Shown: piece after piece, positions 1-6,627 of the stretch | Numbering within the stretch: position 1 is the stretch's first letter | Layout of the letters: every line of letters begins with the position of its first letter | Source of the DNA: an uncultured Elioraea sp. | GTDB lineage: Bacteria > Pseudomonadota > Alphaproteobacteria > Acetobacterales > Acetobacteraceae | NCBI GenBank assembly: GCA_937995555.1 | Contig: CALKJX010000329.1 | Coordinates: 1 to 7,386 of the forward strand | Direction of reading: 5' to 3' | Length of the DNA: 7,386 nt | Notes under the pieces: generated by a model | Seen by the model: the letters and a program-made list of their open reading frames with translations, nothing else | Told to the model about the DNA's origin: nothing | Database searches by the model: none | Position numbers and translations under genes: made by a program

Positions 1-89
1 ATGCCCAGCACCACCGCGCCCATGAACAGGGCGAAGGCGACCAGGCAATGGCATCGCGCTGCACGCCACGGCCTCAAGACACTTGCCAT
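1..89 (-). CDS. Possible start of a membrane-anchored or secreted protein, cut by the left edge
   Basis: Reading leftward from an ATG at 89-87, the frame gives 29 residues before the window ends. It begins MASVLRPWRAARCHC and is followed by a continuous hydrophobic run (LVAFALFMGAVVLG). A short basic stretch before a hydrophobic helix is the usual shape of a signal peptide or signal anchor, which suggests an N-terminus. The bases before the ATG (CGTCGGG) are only a weak ribosome binding site. The family cannot be recognised from so little sequence. The frame is open upstream of the ATG, so the start is not forced. It could instead be a frame-shifted continuation of the transducer-like fragment at 190-408, or chance in GC-rich DNA. 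Low confidence. Confidence 0.3.
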   Translation of the reverse strand, partial: MASVLRPWRAARCHCLVAFALFMGAVVLG

Positions 90-189
90 CCCGACGGGGA
101 CGCGCCGCGTCCGCCGCCCTGGCGCGCTCAGCCGCCGCCGCGGCTGCGCTCGTGCCGGTCGGGCTCGGCCGGCGGTGCCGTGGCGCTGT

Positions 190-408
190 ACCTTGGTCCT
201 TGAGCACGCCCAGGTTCGCCTCGAGTGATCGCTGGGCCGCCTCGTGCTGCTCGGCTTCAAGGTTCGAGATGGTCCACCAGGGGCCGGCGGCGACGGCAAG
301 CGCCCCGCCGAGCACGGCCGTGCAGGTGACACGGGCGCCGAGGCTCAGGCGGGCGAGCAGGCGCAATGGATCGGCGCGCGCGGATGCGGCAAAGGACGCC
401 AGGAACAC
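190..408 (-). pseudogene. Truncated or decayed N-terminus resembling a methyl-accepting chemotaxis protein
   Basis: A minus-strand frame beginning at a GTG at 408-406 (or a TTG at 366-364) encodes a basic segment LRLLARLSLGAR, a hydrophobic span (VTCTAVLGGALAVAAGPWWTI), then a charged helix-like stretch (NLEAEQHEAAQRSLEANLG, VLKDQG). The order R-L-S-L-G-A-R, first membrane helix and Glu/Gln/Ala-rich helix is typical of the N-terminus of chemotaxis transducers with a periplasmic sensor domain. After about residue 73 (near position 190) the composition changes to Arg/Pro/Ala-rich sequence that looks non-coding. No sensor domain, HAMP or signalling domain follows in the roughly 190 bases left. 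The frame has no stop before the left edge, so a frameshift, an internal deletion or a chance open frame are all possible. It lies 62 bases downstream of the AsmA-like gene on the same strand. The family call rests on the look of the sequence only. Confidence 0.33.
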
Positions 409-470
409 TCCGTGCCCGAGAGCCTGGGCCGGATCATGCGCGTGCGTTATGAACGGAACGCGAAGCGGGT

Positions 471-3400
471 TCAGCCTCCGCCGCGGTTCATGCCATGCGG
501 GTCGGGCTGGCGTGCCGGTGCGTCCGCGCCATCGCCGAGAAAGCCGAACAGACCGCGCAGGAAGCCGGGAGTCAGCGCCGCGAGCGGGTTCACCGACACC
601 TCGGGATCGGCGATCGGCCCGCGCACCCGGTAGGTCGCGGCGAACAGCCCGCCGCCGCGCTCGGGCGAGAACAGCCGGCCGATCAGCGGGATGTGGCCGA
701 GCAGGCTGTTGAAGACGTAGGCCGGCACGATCGTGCCCTCGATGGCCAGGGTGTCGCGCGCCAGATCCACCGTGCCCCTGGCGGTGAAGCCGAGCGACGG
801 GCCGAAGGCGCGCGCGTCGCGCAGCTCCAGCACGTCATCCTCCAGGCTGAACGGCGCGATCAGGTTGGAGAAGGACAGGCCCGGGCCACGCGCCACCTCG
901 AGCAAGCCGTAGAGGGTCATCGCCTGCAGCACCCGCCCGATCGCCGGTGCGTCGCGCATCCTGAAGTCCTCGATCGTTGCCTCGCCGGTGAGCGGCGCCG
1001 AGGGCTGGCTGTCGTCATAGGTGCCGCGGACGGCGAGCCGCCCGCCGGCCATGGAGGCGATCACTTGGAGGGCGGCGAGCACGGCGCCGGCGTCATCGGT
1101 GGCGAGTTCCAGCCGTCTGACGCCGCCCTCGCGCCGGATCGTCGCGGTGTAGCGGCCGCGGTCGCCGACCGCGCCCTCGGCGTCCAGCGCCTCGATGCGG
1201 CGTCCGTCATGGCGGAGCGACACCGTGACGTTGCGCGTATCGCGGCCGGGCCCCAGCACCACCCGGTCAAACCGCGCATCGAGGGCGAAGGGCGGTGTCG
1301 CGCCCGCCGCCGTCTCGGCCGAGCCGCGCGGCCGGTCCGATAGGTCCAGCAGGGCGCCGCGCGCGCTGATGCGCCAAGCCTCACCGTCGTGCCCTGGCGG
1401 ACGAACCTCGCCGGCGAGCCGGGTCTCGCCGAGTCGGAGTTCGGGCACCTCGATCTGCTCGACCCGACCCTCGCGGGTGAAGCTCGCGCGCGCCCTGCCG
1501 GCAAGTCCCGGCCCCTCCAGCTTCGTCAGCTCCGCGGCAACGAGGCGCGGGCCCGCCAGCCGCAGCGTCGCCTCGGCGCTGGCCGCGCGCCCTTCCGGCT
1601 TGCTCCAGCCGAGCTCGCGCACGGCGAGGCGCGCACGGCTCAGATCGGCGCGCAGCGTCACCGTGGACTGGCCGTCGCGCCGCACCGCGAGCCGCGCCTC
1701 GCCGCCGACCGGACCTGTCAGATGGGGCGCGAGGTCGACGCCGAACGCGGCGGCCAGACCCTCCTGCGGGGCAAGCCGCAGCATGGCGCGTTCGATGATC
1801 TGGCTTGCCGGGCCGGCGCGGAAGTCGGTGTCATAGGCGAGGGCCGCCTCAAGCCCCGCAAGCTTGCCGCTGCCCTCCAGCTTGAGCCCGCTCTCGGTCG
1901 CCTCAAGGGTGATGCGGCCCTCCGTCAGCGACTTTCCCAGCACGACGTCCGGCACGCCGGCCTCGGTCAGCTCGGCGGTCGCGCGCGCCTCGATCTGATC
2001 GACCGTGAGCGCATCGAGCAGGGGGAAGCGCAGCGCGAGATCGACCTCGCCGCGGCCGGTGATGCCGCGCGGCGGCGGCGATCGGCGCGCGAACAGGGCG
2101 AGCTTCGGGTGCGCGATCAGCTCCATGGCCGCCGGCACCGGGCTTTCGATCCGCACCGCGATGTCGGCCCATTGCGGCCGGGTGTCGAGCCCCGAGAGCA
2201 CGATGGTCGCATCCGTCGGCCGGATCGCACCGACCGCACCGCCGCGCGTCACCACCGTCACCCGGTCGAGCCCGACGGTCGCGCGGGCGGCGACCCCGGT
2301 CGCCGGCGGCATCGGCCGCAGATAGTGCACCGTCGCGCCCTCGGCGGTCAGCTCGCCGGCGAGGCTCACAGGCTCGACCGTGCCCTCGGCATCGATCCGG
2401 ACACCGAGGCTGAAGCGCGCTCCGGTCACGGTGCCGTCGGTGATGTTGCCGGTGATCCAGGCGCGCTCGCCGGTGCCGAGTCCCTCCGGCCAGAGCGCCG
2501 GCAGGTCGGCGAAGGCGACCTGGTCGAGATGCGCCTCGGCCTGCACGGCCCAGACCGCGCCGTCGCGCCGGGCGCTTCCGCTCGCCGTGAGCCGCGGCGC
2601 CGGGCCGTGGGTGGCGGGCAGCGCCAGCAGCGCCTCCGCGACCGTCACGCGGCCCGACTCCACCGCGAGCTCGGCCCGCGCCGTGGCGATCGGCAGTGTC
2701 CCGCCGCCCGGCAGATGCGCGCGCCCCTCGCCGAGCCGGGCGGTGATCCGTGCGCTCTCCAGCGCGAGCAGCGGAGCGAAGGCGAGCCGGACGGTGCCCG
2801 AGAGCGGTGCGTCGAGCGCGGCAAGCGAGGCCAGCGCCGGCAGGGCGGCGGCGAGGTCGGCGGGTGCCACCGGCGCGACCGCCACCTCGAGCGCCCCCGA
2901 GGCGTTCGCCGCCAGCGTGCCGCGCGCCGACAGCCTCACCCGCGCCTCACCCGCGATCGCCGAGCCGAACAGTGCCACCGCGACGCCGCCGTCCGGCTGG
3001 CGATGCAGGTCGAGCAGCGCGCCCGGGATGTGCCAGGTCGCGCCGAGCTGGCGGTCGATGATCGCCAGTTCGGCGCCGCGGATGCGCACGCGCTGCAAGG
3101 CGCCGGTCCAGCGCCTGCCCTCGGGCGTCGTGCCGAGCTCGGCGAGCAGGGCGGCGGCGAGCTTCGTGTCGTCGGGAACGGCGCCGGCCGTGGCCGGCTC
3201 GGCGCCGAGATCGACCGTGACCGCGCCGTCCTCGGCGCGCATGAGCGTGAGGCGGACCCGGCGCAGCTCGATCGCGCGCGGCTCCAGCCGTCCGAGCAGC
3301 AGCGCGCGCAGGCCGAGGCTGACCGAGCCCTCCGGGATCTCGGCAATGCTGGCGCCGTCGGCATCGAGCGCGCGCACATCCGTCAGGCGGATGTCGAGCG

Positions 3401-3638
3401 GCCGGTCCACCGCCTCCCCGAAGCCCTCCCACACCAGGGTCGCCTCGCCGATCGCGAGCCGCACGCCGAGCCCGCCCTCGGCGGCGCGGTTCTCCAGCAT
3501 GCGTGCGAGCGGTGGCACGCTGAGCGGTCCCTGCGCGAGCCGCCAGGCGAACATCCCCGCGGCGAGGGTCGCGAACACGACGAACGCGAGCGCGAAGCCG
3601 AGCAGCCGACGCAGCCAACGGCCGGAGGCGCGGATCAT
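471..3638 (-). CDS. AsmA/YhdP-like envelope protein (DUF3971 and AsmA-like C-terminal region)
   Basis: A 1055-residue protein starting MIRASGRWLRR, with one N-terminal membrane helix at about residues 12-31 and the remainder predicted to be periplasmic. The long body is a monotonous pattern of short beta-strand-like segments (alternating hydrophobic residues, many Gly, Leu and Ala, very few Cys), as in AsmA, TamB and YhdP proteins. Residues of about 390-560 look like the DUF3971 region (ITDGTVTGARFSLGV, then VHYLRPMPPATGV). The C-terminus is the most recognisable part: from about residue 968 it reads GTIVPAYVFNSLLGHIPLIG, LFAATYRVRGPIADPEVSVN and PLAALTPGFLRGLFGF, the conserved end of alphaproteobacterial AsmA-like proteins. 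Known relatives are bridge-like proteins that span the periplasm and help move phospholipids to the outer membrane; the same role here is inference. The length fits the family and no frameshift is evident. It is divergent from glnE. Its ribosome binding site is weak (a GGGGCGGGCGG tract directly upstream). Confidence 0.88.
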   Translation of the reverse strand: MIRASGRWLRRLLGFALAFVVFATLAAGMFAWRLAQGPLSVPPLARMLENRAAEGGLGVRLAIGEATLVWEGFGEAVDRPLDIRLTDVRALDADGASIAEIPEGSVSLGLRALLLGRLEPRAIELRRVRLTLMRAEDGAVTVDLGAEPATAGAVPDDTKLAAALLAELGTTPEGRRWTGALQRVRIRGAELAIIDRQLGATWHIPGALLDLHRQPDGGVAVALFGSAIAGEARVRLSARGTLAANASGALEVAVAPVAPADLAAALPALASLAALDAPLSGTVRLAFAPLLALESARITARLGEGRAHLPGGGTLPIATARAELAVESGRVTVAEALLALPATHGPAPRLTASGSARRDGAVWAVQAEAHLDQVAFADLPALWPEGLGTGERAWITGNITDGTVTGARFSLGVRIDAEGTVEPVSLAGELTAEGATVHYLRPMPPATGVAARATVGLDRVTVVTRGGAVGAIRPTDATIVLSGLDTRPQWADIAVRIESPVPAAMELIAHPKLALFARRSPPPRGITGRGEVDLALRFPLLDALTVDQIEARATAELTEAGVPDVVLGKSLTEGRITLEATESGLKLEGSGKLAGLEAALAYDTDFRAGPASQIIERAMLRLAPQEGLAAAFGVDLAPHLTGPVGGEARLAVRRDGQSTVTLRADLSRARLAVRELGWSKPEGRAASAEATLRLAGPRLVAAELTKLEGPGLAGRARASFTREGRVEQIEVPELRLGETRLAGEVRPPGHDGEAWRISARGALLDLSDRPRGSAETAAGATPPFALDARFDRVVLGPGRDTRNVTVSLRHDGRRIEALDAEGAVGDRGRYTATIRREGGVRRLELATDDAGAVLAALQVIASMAGGRLAVRGTYDDSQPSAPLTGEATIEDFRMRDAPAIGRVLQAMTLYGLLEVARGPGLSFSNLIAPFSLEDDVLELRDARAFGPSLGFTARGTVDLARDTLAIEGTIVPAYVFNSLLGHIPLIGRLFSPERGGGLFAATYRVRGPIADPEVSVNPLAALTPGFLRGLFGFLGDGADAPARQPDPHGMNRGGG

Positions 3639-3691
3639 CGCCGCCCGCCCCGATTGACGGCCCGCCCGGCGCGGTGTTCGCCTTGCCGGCG
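3639..3691. promoter_or_regulatory. Very short divergent intergenic region between the AsmA-like gene and glnE
   Basis: Only 53 bases (35 if glnE starts at the GTG at 3674) separate the two divergent start codons, so any promoters must overlap each other or lie inside the coding regions. On the plus strand TTGACG at 3654-3659 matches five of six bases of a sigma-70 -35 box. At a 17-base spacing the -10 position would be TTCGCC (3677-3682), which is poor. If that promoter is real, transcription would begin around 3689-3690, almost at the ATG at 3692, and would exclude the GTG start. No clear promoter is seen for the AsmA-like gene, and neither gene has a strong Shine-Dalgarno sequence here. 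The promoter call is speculative; the tight divergent spacing is seen directly. Confidence 0.35.
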
Positions 3692-6613
3692 ATGACCGCC
3701 GATGCGCCGACCCTGCCGCCGCCGCACGACCGCGAGGCTGTCGAGCGCGGGCTCGCGCGCTGGGCGGAGGAGACCGAGGCGCCGGTGGCGCCGGCGCATC
3801 GGCCGGTGCTGGAGGCGATCTTCGGCAACAGTCCCTATCTCACCGCGCTGGCGCTGCGCGAGCCGGCGACGCTGATCCGCCTGCTCGACGAGGGGCCGGA
3901 CGCGGCCTTCGGCGCGGTGCTGGACATGCTCGCGGGTGCCGCCCCCCCCGCGAACCGCGCGCAGCTCGCCGAGACGCTGCGCACCGCCAAGCGCCGCGCG
4001 GCGCTGGCGATCGGGCTCGCCGACATCACCGGGCGCTGGCCGTTGGAGCGCGTCACCGGCGCCCTCTCTGCCCTTGCCGATGCTGCGCTGCAGGCGGCGG
4101 TGGGGCATCTGCTGCGCGAGGCAGAGGCGCGCGGCGAACTCCGCCCGCGATGGCCAGACGATCCGGCGCGCGGCAGCGGGCTGATCGTTCTCGGCATGGG
4201 CAAGCTCGGCGCGCGCGAGCTCAACTACTCCTCGGATATCGACCTCGTCATCCTGTTCGATGCGGAGACCGGAGCCTATCACGGCGAGAACCCGCTGGCG
4301 TTCTTCGTCAGGATCGCGCGCGATCTTGTCAGGCTGATGGAGGAGCGGACCGCCGGCGGCTACGTGTTCCGCACCGACCTCAGGCTGCGTCCCGATCCGG
4401 CGGCGACCCCGCTCGCGGTCTCGGTGGAGGCAGCGCTGACCTATTACGGCGCGCTGGGCCAGAACTGGGAGCGCGCGGCGATGATCAAGGCGCGCCCCGT
4501 CGCCGGCGACCTCGCTGCCGGCGCCTCGTTCCTCGCCGAACTCCGCCCCTTCGTCTGGCGCAAGAACCTCGACTTCGCCGCGATCCGCGACGTCCACTCG
4601 ATCAAGCGCCAGATCCAGGCGCATCGGGGCGGGGCGACGATCGCGGTCGCAGGCCACAACCTGAAGCTCGGGCGCGGCGGCATCCGCGAGATCGAGTTCT
4701 TCGCCCAGACCCAACAACTCATCTGGGGCGGGCGCGACCCGACGCTGCGCGAACCCGCCACGCTGCGCGCGCTCGCCGCGCTGACGCGGGTCGGACTGGT
4801 GCCCGAGGGCACGTGCGCCGAGCTGGAAGCCGCCTATCGGTTCCTGCGTCGGATCGAGCATCGTCTGCAGATGATCGATGACCGCCAGACCCACACCGTT
4901 CCGACGGACCCGGAGGGACTGGCCCGGCTCGCCGCCTTCGCCGGGTTCACGAGCGTCGAGGCCTTCGCCGCCGAGCTCACGCGGCAGCTCTCGCGGGTGG
5001 AACGCCATTACGCCGCGCTGTTCGAGGAGGCGCCGGAGCTCGGCGGTCCGGGCAGCCTGGTGTTCACGGGCGTCGAGGATGATCCGGACACGATCGCGAC
5101 GCTGCGCCAGATGGGCTACGCCAACCCATCGGGCGTGGCAGCGACGGTACGCGGCTGGCACCACGGGCGGCCGCGCGCGACCCGCAGCGCGCGCGCGAGG
5201 GAGATCCTGACGGAACTCATGCCGGCGCTGCTTGCCGCCTTCGCGCGGCAGAAGGAGCCCGACCAGGCCTTCGCGCGGTTCGACGCCTTCATCACCCATC
5301 TGCCGGCCGGGGTGCAGCTGTTCAGCCTGTTCCAACGCAACCCGGCGCTGATGGACCGTGTCGCCGCGATCTGCGGCGCGGCGCCGCTGCTCGCCGACTA
5401 TCTGGCGCACCATCCGCCGGTGCTGGACGGACTGCTCGACGGGGCGAGGCCGGACCGGCCCGTGGCGCCCGTGCTGCGACCGCTGCTCGCCGAGGCGCGG
5501 CACCTCGAGGAGGCCATGAATGTCGTGCGCCGGGTGGTGCACGAGCGCGCCTTCCTGATCGGGGTCGCCACGCTGGAGGGCACGCTCGATGTCGATCGCG
5601 CGGGGCTCGCGCGCGCACGGCTGGCGGATGCCGCGCTCACCGCCCTGCTGCCGCGCGTGGTGCGCGACTTCGCCGCGCGCTACGGCCGGATCGCCGGCGG
5701 GGCGATGGCGGTGGTGGCGATGGGCAAGCTCGGCGGGCGCGAGATGATGGCGGCCTCCGATCTCGACCTGATCATGCTCTACGAGCACGCCGCGGGCGCG
5801 GAGGCGGCCAAGGGCGGGACCGGGCGGCGGCTGACCCCGCCCGAGTATTTCGGCCGGCTCGCGCAGCAGTTCGTCACCGCGATCACCGCACCCACCGGCG
5901 AGGGCAAGCTGTTCGACGTGGACATGCGGCTCCGCCCCTCCGGCAACAAGGGGCCGATCGCGGTGCAGCTCGCGGGCTTCGCGCGCTACCAGGCCGAGGA
6001 GGCCTGGACCTGGGAACACATGGCGCTGACGCGCGCGCGGGTGATCGCCGGCCCGGCCGGGCTCAGGCGTCGCGCGGCGGAGGCGATCCGGGCGGCGCTC
6101 ACGCGGCCGCGCGATGCGGCGAAGCTGCGCGAGGACGCCGCCTCGCTGCGCACCCGCATCGCCAAGGAGATTCCCCCCTTCTCCCCCTGGGACGTGAAGT
6201 ACCGCCCGGGCGGGCTGCTGGAGGCGGAGTTCGTCTGCCAGGTGTTGCAGCTCATCCATGCCGCGCGAACGCCCGAGGTGCTGGCAGGCTCCACGGGGGC
6301 GAGCCTGCGCGCCTTGGCGAAGGCCGGCGCGCTGGAGGCCGGCGAGGCGTCGCGGCTGATCGCGGCGTCGCGCCTGTTCCGCACCGTGCAGGGGGTGCTG
6401 CGTCTCACCATCGGCAAGCCGCGTTCGGTCGAGGACATTCCGGCCCCTGTGGTCGAGGCGCTCTGTCGCGCGATGGCGACGGCGGGCGTGCGCGGCGCCG
6501 TTGACCTCCCCGGGCTCGGGGCCCAGATGCTGGCCAGTGCACGCGATGTCCGTGCCGCATTCAACCGCCACGTCGCCGATCTCGGCCCCGTCGATGCGGT
6601 GCCGGAGGCCTGA
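3692..6613 (+). CDS. glnE: Bifunctional glutamine synthetase adenylyltransferase/adenylyl-removing enzyme
   Basis: GlnE attaches AMP to glutamine synthetase, switching it off when nitrogen is plentiful, and removes it when nitrogen is short, under control of PII proteins; it acts in the cytoplasm. From the ATG the product is 973 residues, close to the family's usual 950-1000. Both nucleotidyltransferase domains are complete. The N-terminal (removase) one has GMGKLGARELNYSSDIDL with Asp182 and Asp184, then VFRTDLRLRP (225-234) and KLGRGGIREIEFF (325-337). The C-terminal (transferase) one has MGKLGGREMMAASDLDL with Asp690 and Asp692, FDVDMRLRPSGNKGP from 741, and DVKYRPGGLLEAEF from 834. These are the metal-binding D-x-D pairs expected for both activities, so the enzyme should be bifunctional. 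A GTG at 3674 would add six residues (MFALPA); neither start has a good ribosome binding site. A run of eight C lies at 3942-3949. The peroxiredoxin gene follows directly. No glnA or glnB is in the window. Confidence 0.97.
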   Translation: MTADAPTLPPPHDREAVERGLARWAEETEAPVAPAHRPVLEAIFGNSPYLTALALREPATLIRLLDEGPDAAFGAVLDMLAGAAPPANRAQLAETLRTAKRRAALAIGLADITGRWPLERVTGALSALADAALQAAVGHLLREAEARGELRPRWPDDPARGSGLIVLGMGKLGARELNYSSDIDLVILFDAETGAYHGENPLAFFVRIARDLVRLMEERTAGGYVFRTDLRLRPDPAATPLAVSVEAALTYYGALGQNWERAAMIKARPVAGDLAAGASFLAELRPFVWRKNLDFAAIRDVHSIKRQIQAHRGGATIAVAGHNLKLGRGGIREIEFFAQTQQLIWGGRDPTLREPATLRALAALTRVGLVPEGTCAELEAAYRFLRRIEHRLQMIDDRQTHTVPTDPEGLARLAAFAGFTSVEAFAAELTRQLSRVERHYAALFEEAPELGGPGSLVFTGVEDDPDTIATLRQMGYANPSGVAATVRGWHHGRPRATRSARAREILTELMPALLAAFARQKEPDQAFARFDAFITHLPAGVQLFSLFQRNPALMDRVAAICGAAPLLADYLAHHPPVLDGLLDGARPDRPVAPVLRPLLAEARHLEEAMNVVRRVVHERAFLIGVATLEGTLDVDRAGLARARLADAALTALLPRVVRDFAARYGRIAGGAMAVVAMGKLGGREMMAASDLDLIMLYEHAAGAEAAKGGTGRRLTPPEYFGRLAQQFVTAITAPTGEGKLFDVDMRLRPSGNKGPIAVQLAGFARYQAEEAWTWEHMALTRARVIAGPAGLRRRAAEAIRAALTRPRDAAKLREDAASLRTRIAKEIPPFSPWDVKYRPGGLLEAEFVCQVLQLIHAARTPEVLAGSTGASLRALAKAGALEAGEASRLIAASRLFRTVQGVLRLTIGKPRSVEDIPAPVVEALCRAMATAGVRGAVDLPGLGAQMLASARDVRAAFNRHVADLGPVDAVPEA

Positions 6614-6619
6614 GGGGAG
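6612..6619 (+). promoter_or_regulatory. Ribosome binding site of the peroxiredoxin gene, overlapping the glnE stop codon
   Basis: AGGGGAGG-type purine tract (GAGGGGAGG from 6612) ends 8 bases before the ATG at 6628. Its first bases are the GA of the glnE TGA (6611-6613). The strength and spacing fix the peroxiredoxin start, and the overlap suggests translational coupling: ribosomes ending on glnE would clear or reuse the site. It is the only strong Shine-Dalgarno sequence among the genes whose starts lie in the window. Confidence 0.75.
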
Positions 6620-6627
6620 GCTCACGC

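Noticed and set aside
154..173. Hairpin (8-bp stem with one G-T pair, 4-base loop) in the left non-coding stretch as a terminator
   Set aside because: The better pairing is on the plus strand, where no gene precedes it. On the minus strand the stem has an A-C mismatch and no T run, so it was not called as a terminator.
83..712. Plus-strand open frames in the left region (for example 83-712, 244-633, 495-1343)
   Set aside because: Arg/Ser/Pro-rich low-complexity translations with no ribosome binding site or domain; they run across the 3' end of the AsmA-like gene.
1389..3695. 768-residue open frame on the plus strand, antisense to the AsmA-like gene
   Set aside because: Arg/Ala/Glu/Gln-rich composition without motifs; it overlaps a convincing minus-strand gene and even the start of glnE. 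Treated as a shadow of codon bias.
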